Virus record (IMG/VR): IMGVR_UViG_3300020596_000004
Coordinates: 1 to 37,022 of that record
From: a virus
Strand: one strand, 5' to 3'
Length of the DNA stretch: 37,022 nucleotides
Shown here: in pieces, positions 28,981 to 36,711 of the stretch
How the letters are laid out: each line of letters begins with the position of its first letter
Position numbering within the stretch: the stretch's first letter is position 1
Notes under the pieces: generated by a model
Databases searched by the model: none
Seen by the model: the letters and a program-made list of their open reading frames with translations, nothing else
Told to the model about the DNA's origin: nothing
Translations under genes and position numbers: made by a program

Positions 28981-30422
28981 ATGGATGGCAAGAAGTTGAA
29001 GGTAATAATCCCTTAGATGTTAAAAGTTTAAATCCTGATCCACGTTATTTAAAGTCTGGATTGACCAATGAGGGGGAGTTCTTGCTTGGACTTGGAACAA
29101 AAGCTGTTCAGGCTCCATTTAACCTTGCAAATGTGCCTATAAATATTTTAGAATCACTTGGATTTAGTAATAAGTCGAAGGAGGACCCTTTTGGTAAAAA
29201 AATTAATGACAGAGCGAGGGCAGCACTTCCAGAAAAGCTTAAACATCTAGCAGGTCCTCAGCCTGGTCCTAATGAGATAATCCAGCGAATTCCTCAACAA
29301 ATACAAGATTCAGTTGATAGAATGTTTGGAAAAGAAGCTACTGAGCCAAGTAATATGCTTAGCCAGGCTGCTCAGGCAACAGTTGGTAATCTACCATTAC
29401 TTGCTCTTACTGGTGGAGGACTTACTGCTCCTAAGGTTGCATTTGATTTAGTTGGTAGTTTTTTCCAAAATGGTGCTAAAGATCTTGGATACGGAGTTAT
29501 GGGTCAAATTTTAGCTTCTTCTTTGGGACAGGCTGGATTTGGTAAATTTGCTGGATTATTTAAGGACTCTTTAAAGAACCCAGCAGTTATTAATGATTTT
29601 AAGGAAAGCCTATACGCTAAAGAATCAGAACTTGGAGAAAAGTTTGGTGTTTTAACGAAAGGGTTAAAAGCTGATATGAAATCTATTGGAGACAAGCTTT
29701 CTTCACAGTTTCCCCATAGGTATAAATTTCCTGGTCAAGCTTCCTCTAATATAGAGAACACTATAAAAGCCATGAATAACAGATTGCAACCAAAAATCAT
29801 TACAGGAAAAGATCTTTATAAAATTCAAAAAGATCTTAATGACGTTTATTTAAGGCCTACTTCTGTTGAGGGTAAATATTTTAATGATATTCGCGATGCT
29901 GTAACGAGTACTTTGAATAAGGCCTCAGAGAAGAAAACAGCATGGGGTAATGCTTGGAAGGAAGCGGATAAGCTACATTCTCTTCAAAATTGGCAATCAG
30001 GTTTATCCTATGGATTAGATAAGATAGCGAGTAAAGGAAAAATGGGGAAATTACTTAATAATAAAGTTGGAAAGTATGCTCTTGCGTTTATGTCAACAAC
30101 AACGGATGTCTTAGATGCTGCAATTGAGCAAGGATATCGTCCTGCGTTATTATTAAATCATTTGAGTAAATCCAATGAAGGTCAGAAAGTTCTTGCGGAC
30201 ATTGTATCAAATAGCGCTGGTAGAAATATAAATGCTTTATCAAAATCTTTAAATGCATTTAATAAGATGGCTGATAAATTTGAATCTAAGCAGCCAAGCT
30301 CACCAAGCTTAACAGGTTTAACAGGTTCACGAGACTTAAAGGCATGGGAAAAGGCTTATGATAAGATGGCTGATCAATATGAATCTGATCAGCCAAGCTC
30401 CAATGGATGGGAAGATGCTTAA
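28977..30422 (+). CDS. Ejection (internal virion) protein 3
   Basis: 481 residues. Amphipathic segments lie at about 38-60 and 125-180 (GTKAVQAPFNLANVPINILE, then LLALTGGGLTAPKVAFDLVG), suited to crossing the host envelope. A helical region follows (LQPKIITGKDLYKIQKDLND). The C-terminus carries an internal repeat: NKMADKFESKQPSS near 423 and DKMADQYESDQPSS near 463. It is the last gene before a leftward cassette. It resembles P22 gp16/gp20-type injected proteins in size and composition. Confidence 0.65.
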   Translation: MNGWQEVEGNNPLDVKSLNPDPRYLKSGLTNEGEFLLGLGTKAVQAPFNLANVPINILESLGFSNKSKEDPFGKKINDRARAALPEKLKHLAGPQPGPNEIIQRIPQQIQDSVDRMFGKEATEPSNMLSQAAQATVGNLPLLALTGGGLTAPKVAFDLVGSFFQNGAKDLGYGVMGQILASSLGQAGFGKFAGLFKDSLKNPAVINDFKESLYAKESELGEKFGVLTKGLKADMKSIGDKLSSQFPHRYKFPGQASSNIENTIKAMNNRLQPKIITGKDLYKIQKDLNDVYLRPTSVEGKYFNDIRDAVTSTLNKASEKKTAWGNAWKEADKLHSLQNWQSGLSYGLDKIASKGKMGKLLNNKVGKYALAFMSTTTDVLDAAIEQGYRPALLLNHLSKSNEGQKVLADIVSNSAGRNINALSKSLNAFNKMADKFESKQPSSPSLTGLTGSRDLKAWEKAYDKMADQYESDQPSSNGWEDA

Positions 30423-30466
30423 TTCTTACCAGAGATTGACTCGATTATGAATACTATAAATTGAAT

Positions 30467-30524
30467 TAAGGCAACTATAGCGCCACCGAATAGTCCTAGT
30501 AAGAAAAGAAATATAGTTGCCTTA
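30467..30524. repeat. 13-bp perfect inverted repeat
   Basis: TAAGGCAACTATA (30467-30479) and TATAGTTGCCTTA (30512-30524), 32 nt apart. It overlaps the 3' end of the leftward membrane gene and could act as a terminator or mRNA end, or mark a recombination joint. Confidence 0.6.
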
Positions 30525-31107
30525 TGGTTTTAGTACTGAGATCTCGATCACCATGATCTCCAATTATTTCGCCACCATCTTCTCCTAATAAAATACTAGA
30601 CCTTTTTACTTCAATGAAAAGGCTTATTAGATAAGCAATGAATAAGCCTATTGTAATATATCCGGGACTATTTTCACTGATGTATTGACCTAAACAAAAG
30701 GCAACTGTAGCGCCAACGAGTAATAAAACAAGAAGTCTAATTGCATCATTGAAAAAATGAGTAATTTTTAATGCGTGCAGCTTTATCAGCATCATTTTAA
30801 GGTCCTTGCTGCGCTCCTCAACATCGTACTTCGACAGGGTTTTTTGTAGATCAATGCAATATGTAGCTCTACTGATTAGTGCTGATAAAAAAAGAGCTAT
30901 AGCTACTATAACAAGTAGTACTGGTAAAATAACAAAGAGATTTATTGAATAAGCATTGAATAAGATCATGATTACTCCTATTTGTAGACCAATGAAAATC
31001 GTAGCTCTACGGATTAGTGCTGATAAAAAAGGAGTTATAGCTGCTATAACAAGTAGTACTGGTAAAATAACAAAGAGATTTATTGAATAAGCATTAAATA
31101 AGATCAT
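30496..31107 (-). CDS. Membrane protein with duplicated N-terminal segment
   Basis: 203 residues. The first 46 residues are repeated almost exactly as residues 47-92: each copy starts MILFNAYSINLFVILPVLLV and contains FLSALI.RAT. More hydrophobic segments lie at about 126-142 (LLVLLLVGATVAFCLGQ) and 152-168. A ribosome site is present before both copies (AGGAGG at 31107, AGGAG before the second ATG at 30969), so a 157-residue form from 30969 is also likely. A further membrane-type segment lies in the -1 frame just past the stop. It is downstream of a ribbon-helix-helix gene with its own promoter. The function is unknown; superinfection exclusion is one possibility. Confidence 0.65.
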   Translation of the reverse strand: MILFNAYSINLFVILPVLLVIAAITPFLSALIRRATIFIGLQIGVIMILFNAYSINLFVILPVLLVIVAIALFLSALISRATYCIDLQKTLSKYDVEERSKDLKMMLIKLHALKITHFFNDAIRLLVLLLVGATVAFCLGQYISENSPGYITIGLFIAYLISLFIEVKRSSILLGEDGGEIIGDHGDRDLSTKTIRQLYFFSY

Positions 31108-31118
31108 GATTCCTCCTA
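30843..31118. repeat. 138-bp tandem duplication
   Basis: Two adjacent copies (30843-30980, 30981-31118), differing at a small fraction of positions. Each holds a ribosome site, a start codon and the first 46 codons of the membrane protein. The unit length is a multiple of three, so the frame is kept. Confidence 0.88.
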
Positions 31119-31126
31119 CAGGATTA

Positions 31127-31222
31127 TTAATATTGAAGTATTGGTTTAAATAAAAAGTAAGTTGCTACTATTCCTATTGATAGAGACATACATTTAAGTA
31201 CGATCTTGTTCGTTTTTGTCAT
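31127..31222 (-). CDS. 31-residue membrane peptide
   Basis: MTKTNKIVLKCMSLSIGIVA, then TYFLFKPILQY: a basic start and one hydrophobic helix. The ribosome site AAGGA lies 8 nt before the ATG, and the frame overlaps the end of the ribbon-helix-helix gene by 29 nt. Its size and membrane character recall small toxins, antiholins or regulators. It is too short for a firm call. Confidence 0.5.
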   Translation of the reverse strand: MTKTNKIVLKCMSLSIGIVATYFLFKPILQY

Positions 31223-31373
31223 ACTGGTTTTCCTTAAGTATTTGTTCATTTATGATAGACACTACATATTGCGTCATATTCATGTTGAACTTGTTTGATC
31301 GTTTCTTTAACTCGTTATGCAGTGATTCATTGATCCGCATAATAAACATTTTTTCTTTACTTCTAACTTCCAT
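31194..31373 (-). CDS. Ribbon-helix-helix regulator of the leftward cassette
   Basis: 59 residues from ATG 31373 (MEVRSKEKMFIMRINESLHN); ATG 31379 is two codons upstream but too close to AGGAG. KMFIMRINES is the DNA-contacting strand, LHNELKKRSNKFN helix A and MTQYVVSIINEQILKE helix B, an Arc/CopG-type layout. The promoter 22-50 nt upstream contains a direct repeat between its boxes, a likely operator for autoregulation. It heads a three-gene leftward cassette of membrane proteins. Confidence 0.78.
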   Translation of the reverse strand: MEVRSKEKMFIMRINESLHNELKKRSNKFNMNMTQYVVSIINEQILKENQYDKNEQDRT

Positions 31374-31394
31374 GTTCATATCTCCTATACACAT

Positions 31395-31423
31395 AATATA
31401 TACAATCATTTATACAATGTCAA
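31395..31423 (-). promoter_or_regulatory. Strong sigma70 promoter of the leftward cassette
   Basis: On the minus strand: perfect TTGACA (31418-31423), 17-nt spacer, TATATT (31395-31400, 5 of 6). It is among the best promoters in the window, giving this cassette independent expression. Confidence 0.8.
31399..31418. promoter_or_regulatory. Direct-repeat operator within the cassette promoter
   Basis: ATTGTATA occurs twice on the minus strand (31399-31406, 31411-31418) with 12-nt spacing, between and touching the -10 and -35. Tandem sites about one helical turn apart suit ribbon-helix-helix dimers binding side by side (inference). Confidence 0.5.
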
Positions 31424-31499
31424 CTATTTCTTGCTTTATACTTCTCGCTGTCTTTAAGTGTGGGTAGAAATTTTTTATATAACCTTTATGGAGATACTT

Positions 31500-33071
31500 A
31501 TGGGTTCAAGAAGTAACAATGTTGGATATGGTTTAGATAATGCGCTGCAAACATTAGCGCCTCAGCCAATCATTGCAAAAAGAAATCCAAAATCATCTGA
31601 TGTTAGTTCATTGGGAACTCTTTGGGTAAACACACTGACTGATGGATATTTTATCCTTACAACTGCTGGTAATTGGGAGCCACAAGGTACTTCTTCTTCT
31701 TCTGTAGCTTCTCTAGCTATTACTGGTGGTGCTGGTGATGTTTTAACTGTTGCTGCTGGTGGAGACACTGTTCTTGGTGGAACTCTTGATGTTGCTGGAG
31801 CTACTGTTTTAGCAGGAGCATTAACAGTTGCAGGTGCTATTATAGCTAATGGAGACTTCGATCTGTCTTCTGCATCAGCTATTTCATTTATATCTACTGC
31901 TAACGCGTCTCCTTCTATTTTGCTTGAGACTAATGGTGGAACAACTGAAGATCTAGAAATCCGAGTGACTCAGGGTACTAGCATTGATAGCTTACTTTTA
32001 GCAAGTGCTTCTGGTGGTATTAAGATTAGTTCTGGTATAGCTAATACTGATGCTATTAATTTAATAGCAAGTACTGGTGGATTTACAGTTGATGCAGGAC
32101 TTACTTCAGCTATAAACGTTGTTGGTGCTGGACAAGATATTCAATTGAATGCAACTGGTGGATCAGTAGCTATCACTGCAACTGAATCTGTTGCTGGAGC
32201 TGTAACTATTAGCGCATCTGGTGCATCTGGTACTATTTTACTTAGTGGTACTGCTGGAATTACAGCAGCATCAAATAACTCTACGATCTCTGTTCAGTCA
32301 GGAACTGGTGCTTTAAATATTTCTGCTGATGCTGCGGCGACTACTGTATCGCTGGCTACGGGTGCAGGCGTTAAGGCCGTCACTTTAGGGTCTACTAACA
32401 CAACTTCATCTACTACTGTTCAATCTGGTTCTGGCGCTTTAGATATTACTTCTGCTAATGGAGCCCTTGGTATCAATTCAGGTACAGGAACGATATCAAT
32501 CTCTACAGATTCTACGGCTGCAATCGTAAACATTGCTACTGGTGCATCAGACAAGACAGCTCGTTTCGGTTCTATAGCTGGTGCGTCTCAAACAATTATT
32601 CAATCTGGTACTGCTGGTGTTCAAGTTACATCTGCAGGAACTGGTGACATTACTCTAGCTAGTGCTGACACGGTATTAATTGATGCGGTTGGTGTGTTGG
32701 AATTGAACTCTTCGGCTGGTGTTATTGGCATTGGTAATGATGCGGTTGCTGCTGCAATAAATATCGGCACAGGGGCATCCGATCGTGATATCACAATCGG
32801 AAACGTGACAGCTTCTACAACAATTGTATTAAATACTCCAGTTGGAACAAACGTTGTTGCTGCTAACGGACTGAGCGTTACAACTGCTGGTCGTGGATTG
32901 TCACTTCCTGGTGGGCTTCTTGTAATCTCTGGGGCAGGGTCACCTAATACGGTAATTTCCGCAGCGCAAGGTTCTCTATATTTAAACTCTACTGGTAGTA
33001 GCGTATCTACTCGAGCGTATATCAATATCGATGGAATCACTGGGTGGACCGCGATAACTACGGTTGCGTAA
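31500..33071 (+). CDS. Tail fibre / spike protein
   Basis: 523 residues from ATG 31500 (ribosome site GGAG). N-terminal attachment-like segment (PKSSDVSSLGTLWVNTLTDG), then about 430 residues of short Ser/Thr/Gly/Ala repeats of beta-helix type (STTVQSGSGALDITSANGAL, VNIATGASDKTARFGS). The C-terminal motif (GSLYLNSTGSSVSTRAYINI, then TGWTAI) is a common phage-fibre end. It starts the adhesin array. Extremely low charge and no cysteines suit a fibrous trimer. Confidence 0.82.
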   Translation: MGSRSNNVGYGLDNALQTLAPQPIIAKRNPKSSDVSSLGTLWVNTLTDGYFILTTAGNWEPQGTSSSSVASLAITGGAGDVLTVAAGGDTVLGGTLDVAGATVLAGALTVAGAIIANGDFDLSSASAISFISTANASPSILLETNGGTTEDLEIRVTQGTSIDSLLLASASGGIKISSGIANTDAINLIASTGGFTVDAGLTSAINVVGAGQDIQLNATGGSVAITATESVAGAVTISASGASGTILLSGTAGITAASNNSTISVQSGTGALNISADAAATTVSLATGAGVKAVTLGSTNTTSSTTVQSGSGALDITSANGALGINSGTGTISISTDSTAAIVNIATGASDKTARFGSIAGASQTIIQSGTAGVQVTSAGTGDITLASADTVLIDAVGVLELNSSAGVIGIGNDAVAAAINIGTGASDRDITIGNVTASTTIVLNTPVGTNVVAANGLSVTTAGRGLSLPGGLLVISGAGSPNTVISAAQGSLYLNSTGSSVSTRAYINIDGITGWTAITTVA

Positions 33072-33100
33072 AACAGCTTAAAAACAGTTAGATATTGTGG

Positions 33101-33124
33101 GGGGGCATTCTTATTGGTGCCCCC
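33101..33124 (+). promoter_or_regulatory. GC-rich hairpin between fibre genes
   Basis: GGGGGCA (33101-33107) pairs with TGCCCCC (33118-33124). No U run follows. It resembles the hairpin at 20774-20801, and both end structural gene units, so they may share an mRNA-processing or attenuation role. Confidence 0.5.
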
Positions 33125-33146
33125 GATTTAAAATTAAAGGGAAATT

Positions 33147-33479
33147 ATGATAACTAATACATTTGTTAGAGGTAAGTTTGATACTGCTCGAGAAGCTGCA
33201 TTTGGAGCAATCACTTCTTCGTTTACTCAAGTTGGTACTGCATTTGAATCACCATTTAGTATTTATTATGTTCAGAACTTTACTGATCAATTAATGGATT
33301 TTTCAATTAGCTTTCAAGGATTAACGACAGTATTCACATTAGCGCCTAATGGTATAATTTGTGGAGATATGATTTCAAATTCACTTTTGATAGCTGTTGG
33401 AGAATCTATCTGGGTTAAAGCTCGAGGTTCACTTCCTGCTTCTGGATTTGTACAATTCTCTGCTGTTACACCCATTTAA
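33147..33479 (+). CDS. Small virion protein in the fibre array
   Basis: 110 residues, mostly beta: VRGKFDTAREAAFGAITSSF, SPFSIYYVQNFTDQLMDFSI, then VGESIWVKARGSLPASGFVQ. The ribosome site is AAAGGGAAATT. No signal peptide. It has no strong resemblance to known tail proteins but sits in the fibre operon and may be a collar or fibre-attachment protein. Confidence 0.55.
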   Translation: MITNTFVRGKFDTAREAAFGAITSSFTQVGTAFESPFSIYYVQNFTDQLMDFSISFQGLTTVFTLAPNGIICGDMISNSLLIAVGESIWVKARGSLPASGFVQFSAVTPI

Positions 33480-33491
33480 GTAGGATAAATT

Positions 33492-33959
33492 ATGTCATTT
33501 ATTTTAAATCCACTTAGTTCAGTTATTCCTATTGGTGGGGTAGCCTCAATTGCTGCTGACTCTGGTTCAGCTGTACCAGTAGTTGGTGTAATCAATATAG
33601 TAGGCGCTGGTGGTATTACCACAAGTGCTGCAGGTAGCACAGTAACTATCACTGCTGGTGCCAGTTTAAATTATACTGTGGTAAATGTATCCACGAGTCC
33701 TTATGTAGCATTATCTACTGATCAAGTTATATCTGTTGATTCAACTGGTGGCGCAAGAACAGTTCAGTTGCCTAATGCTCCTGCTACGGGAAGATGGTTT
33801 ACTGTAAAAGATAGCGCTGGAACGGCTGGTACAAATAATATAACTGTTACAACTGTTGGTGGTGTAGTGCTACTTGATGGAGCTGCTACATTTGTTATGA
33901 ACTCTGCGTATCAAAGTGCAACGGTAATATTTAACGGTACTAAATATTTAATAATTTAG
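33492..33959 (+). CDS. Short tail-fibre protein
   Basis: 155 residues. The N-terminal half has fibre-shaft features (VGVINIVGAGGITTSAAGST). The C-terminal half (RTVQLPNAPATGRWFTVKDS, ITVTTVGGVVLLDGAATFVM, ATVIFNGTKYLII) is a small beta-fold often found at the end of phage fibres. It may be a minor fibre or an accessory adhesin. Confidence 0.65.
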   Translation: MSFILNPLSSVIPIGGVASIAADSGSAVPVVGVINIVGAGGITTSAAGSTVTITAGASLNYTVVNVSTSPYVALSTDQVISVDSTGGARTVQLPNAPATGRWFTVKDSAGTAGTNNITVTTVGGVVLLDGAATFVMNSAYQSATVIFNGTKYLII

Positions 33960-34014
33960 AAAATAGAGGCTTAATATGAGCTATAAAAGAGTTAGCCCAA
34001 CGCCTGTCATAGAG
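33955..34014 (+). repeat. Duplicated fibre-gene leader, copy 1
   Basis: About 60 bp covering the end of the previous gene, the ribosome site (AGAGGCTTAAT), ATG 33976 and the first 13 codons (MSYKRVSPTPVIEG). It is nearly identical to 35225-35284, where the next fibre gene begins. Confidence 0.85.
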
Positions 34015-35229
34015 GGTGGCACTGGTGCTCAAACACTTACGGGTGTCTTAACAGGCAATGGAACTGGTTCTATAACAGCCAACGCAGTGACTCAGTTTGG
34101 CACAGTTATTGCTGGAGCAAGTAATGCACTTTCATCAGTTGCTCCGTCTGTTACCATTGGAGTCCCATTAATATCACAGGGTGCTGCTGCTAATCCAATA
34201 TATGGAACAGTGGTTGTTGCTGGTGGTGGTACTGGTGTAACCACTCTCACGGGTGTCTTAACAGGCAATGGAACTGGTGCCATTACAGCCAACACAGTGA
34301 CTCAGTTTGGCACAGTTATTGCTGGAGCAAGTAATGCACTTTCATCAGTTGCTCCATCTGTTACCATTGGAGTCCCATTAATATCACAGGGTGCTGCTGC
34401 TAATCCAATATATGGAACAGTGGTTGTTGCTGGTGGTGGTACTGGTGTAACCACTATGACGACTGCATTTGCTCCTGTATGTGCTGGAACTACAGCTACT
34501 GGTTCATTACAGGTTGCCTCAACGGGAATTTCTACGAGTGGTAATGTTCTTACGAGTACTGGTGCGTCATCACTTCCTACGTGGCAAGTTCCTGCTGGTG
34601 GTGGGTTTGCGAGTATTGTCTCTCGAGTTTTCACTAGTAGTGGAACGTATACCCCAACAGCTGGTATGAAATTTTGTATTGTTGAGGCACTTGGTGGTGG
34701 CGCAGCTGGTGGTGGAACAGCTGGTGCAGGTAACCATGGAGCTGGTGGTGGTGGAGCTGGTGGATATTGCAGAAAAGTAATTTCTGCTGCTGATATTGGC
34801 GCCTCTCAGGTCGTTACTATTGGTGCTGGTGGAGTCGGAGTTGTTAATACTACTGGTGGTAATGGTGGTAATACTACATTTGGAGCGATACTTACTGCAA
34901 ATCGTGGACTTGGAGGTCTTCCAAGTACTAGTAGCGGAGTAGGTGCTCGTGGTGGAGATGGCGGTACAGCTACTGGGGGAGATGTTAACGTCACTGGGCA
35001 ATTAGGAGATAACGGTTTTGCTGCTACTGGGGCAAGTACTCCTTATATGGGTGGCAATGGAGCAAACACTATGTATGGATCGGGAGGATTCGGAGGGTAC
35101 CTTGCAGTCAATCGGGGTGATGGAACGTTGTACGGATCGGGCGGCGGAGGAATCGGGAGTAATGGTGCCTCTGGTGTAGGTGGTGGCTTAGGTACAGCAG
35201 GTATTGTAATTGTTACCGAGTATATTTAG
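33976..35229 (+). CDS. Tail fibre / adhesin with tandem repeat and glycine-rich tip
   Basis: 417 residues. The N-terminus MSYKRVSPTPVIEGG is shared with the next gene. Then come two near-identical 70-residue units (TGVLTGNGTGSITANAVTQF, GTVIAGASNALSSVAPSVTI and so on), from a 210-bp tandem repeat. A glycine-rich tip follows from about residue 213 (FTSSGTYTPTAGMKFCIVEA, AGGGGAGGYCRKVISAADIG), nearly identical to the tip of the gene spanning the circle join. Probably receptor binding. Confidence 0.85.
   Translation: MSYKRVSPTPVIEGGTGAQTLTGVLTGNGTGSITANAVTQFGTVIAGASNALSSVAPSVTIGVPLISQGAAANPIYGTVVVAGGGTGVTTLTGVLTGNGTGAITANTVTQFGTVIAGASNALSSVAPSVTIGVPLISQGAAANPIYGTVVVAGGGTGVTTMTTAFAPVCAGTTATGSLQVASTGISTSGNVLTSTGASSLPTWQVPAGGGFASIVSRVFTSSGTYTPTAGMKFCIVEALGGGAAGGGTAGAGNHGAGGGGAGGYCRKVISAADIGASQVVTIGAGGVGVVNTTGGNGGNTTFGAILTANRGLGGLPSTSSGVGARGGDGGTATGGDVNVTGQLGDNGFAATGASTPYMGGNGANTMYGSGGFGGYLAVNRGDGTLYGSGGGGIGSNGASGVGGGLGTAGIVIVTEYI
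34041..34460 (+). repeat. 210-bp in-frame tandem repeat in a fibre gene
   Basis: Copy 1 at 34041-34250 and copy 2 at 34251-34460 differ at only a few positions until divergence near the end of copy 2. The unit is 70 codons, so copy number could change fibre length without a frameshift. Confidence 0.88.
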
Positions 35230-35284
35230 AAAATAGAGGTTTAATATGAGCTATAAAAGAGTTAGTCCAATGCCTGTCATAGAA
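35225..35284 (+). repeat. Duplicated fibre-gene leader, copy 2
   Basis: Nearly identical to 33955-34014: the TTTAGAAAATAGAGG context, ATG 35246 and codons for MSYKRVSPMPVIEGG. It provides homology for recombination between fibre genes. Confidence 0.85.
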
Positions 35285-36709
35285 GGTGGTACTAACGCTA
35301 CTTCAATGACTAATACAGATGGCGTTGTTTTTTTTAATGGAACAAGTCTTGCTACGACAGCTGTTGGAACTGCGACTCACGTTTTGACGAGTAATGGCGC
35401 TGGAAATGCTCCAACGTTTCAAGCTGGTGGCGGTGGTGGTGGTGGAATTACAACTATTACTGGTAATACTGGTTCTGCTACTGGAGCAAACGTTACTTTA
35501 ACTGGTGGTACTTCCGGTGCTATATTTACTGGATCTGGTTCAACTGTAACTGAAAGTTTTGACTTTCTTGCGTTGCCTGCAACTACTTCAACTAATGGAC
35601 AAGTTAGAATTGGTGGAAATACTATTCTTCATGCATATGGTATTAATAATATTTATGCAGGACATCTATCGGGCAATTACACTCTTACTGGCCAGATTAA
35701 TTCTTGCCTTGGAAATTGGTCATTAAGAAATGCTACAACTGGTGGTGGTTCAGTTGCTGTCGGTTTTAATGCAATGGGTGAAGGAGTATTGACGGGTAAT
35801 TTTAATTCTGCTGTTGGTGTTGGTTCATCGAAGTCTATGACTTCAGGCACTGGCAATTGCTCATTTGGATATGAAGCTTTGGCCCAACAAACTGTAGGAT
35901 CGGTCCACGTAGCTATTGGCCAAAGTGCTTTGTCTAGACTTGTTGGTGGATCAGATGGAAGTATAGGTATTGGATTTCAAGCAGGTGTTTCTCTTACTAC
36001 TGGACAGGGTATATCTATTGGATTTCAAGCTATGGGTAATACTGGTGCAAGTGCCACTGGAATTAACAATATCGCAATTGGTTATCAGACATTGTATTTT
36101 GCTAGTTCGGGTGAATACAACGTCGCAATTGGAACATTCGCTTTACTTGATCTTAGAACTGGTAGAAGGAATATTGCGATAGGTGCAAGCCATGCTGGTT
36201 TTAACTATAACACTAGTGAGAGCAATAATATTTTATTGAATAATGCCGGAATAATTGCAGACTCTAACACATTACGCATTGGTAGTGCAACCGGTGCTGG
36301 TGATGATCAACTTAACAGGTCATTTATTCATGGTATTCGTGGTATAACCACTAGTGTAAATGATGCGATTGCAGTTCTTATAGATAGTGCTGGTCAACTT
36401 GGTACCGTATCATCATCTATTCGCTACAAGGAGAACGTTGTTGATATGGGTGATGCAAGTTCACCTGTGTTATCGCTTCGTCCGGTATCGTTTGATTTTA
36501 TCGGTAAACCGTCATATAAAAAACAAATTGGTTTGATTGCAGAAGAAGTTAAAGAGATTATGCCAGATCTTGTTGTTCATAATATTGATGGTGAAGTTGA
36601 GTCTGTTAAGTATCATGAACTTCCGATATTACTTTTAAATGAATTACAAAAAGCTATTAAACGTATTGAACAGCTTGAAGCAAAACTGTCTTCAAACTGT
36701 AAAGGGTAA
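35246..36709 (+). CDS. Tail fibre with YadA-like head repeats and S74 intramolecular chaperone
   Basis: 487 residues. The N-terminus is shared with the 33976 gene. Residues about 175-330 carry repeats like NIAIGYQTLYF, NVAIGTFALL and NIAIGASHAGF, the beta-roll pattern of trimeric adhesin heads. From about 389 (SSSIRYKENV) begins a peptidase S74/endosialidase-type C-terminal domain: RPVSFDF, QIGLIAEEVKEIMPDLV, VKYHELPILLLNELQKAI and a coiled-coil end. This domain trimerises the fibre and cleaves itself off, with Ser near 390 and Lys395 as the expected dyad. Confidence 0.9.
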   Translation: MSYKRVSPMPVIEGGTNATSMTNTDGVVFFNGTSLATTAVGTATHVLTSNGAGNAPTFQAGGGGGGGITTITGNTGSATGANVTLTGGTSGAIFTGSGSTVTESFDFLALPATTSTNGQVRIGGNTILHAYGINNIYAGHLSGNYTLTGQINSCLGNWSLRNATTGGGSVAVGFNAMGEGVLTGNFNSAVGVGSSKSMTSGTGNCSFGYEALAQQTVGSVHVAIGQSALSRLVGGSDGSIGIGFQAGVSLTTGQGISIGFQAMGNTGASATGINNIAIGYQTLYFASSGEYNVAIGTFALLDLRTGRRNIAIGASHAGFNYNTSESNNILLNNAGIIADSNTLRIGSATGAGDDQLNRSFIHGIRGITTSVNDAIAVLIDSAGQLGTVSSSIRYKENVVDMGDASSPVLSLRPVSFDFIGKPSYKKQIGLIAEEVKEIMPDLVVHNIDGEVESVKYHELPILLLNELQKAIKRIEQLEAKLSSNCKG

Positions 36710-36711
36710 CT

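Noticed and set aside
30496-30524. Programmed -1 frameshift at the end of the membrane gene
   Set aside because: No slippery heptamer of the X XXY YYZ type is present in the right frame, so mutation or assembly error is more likely.
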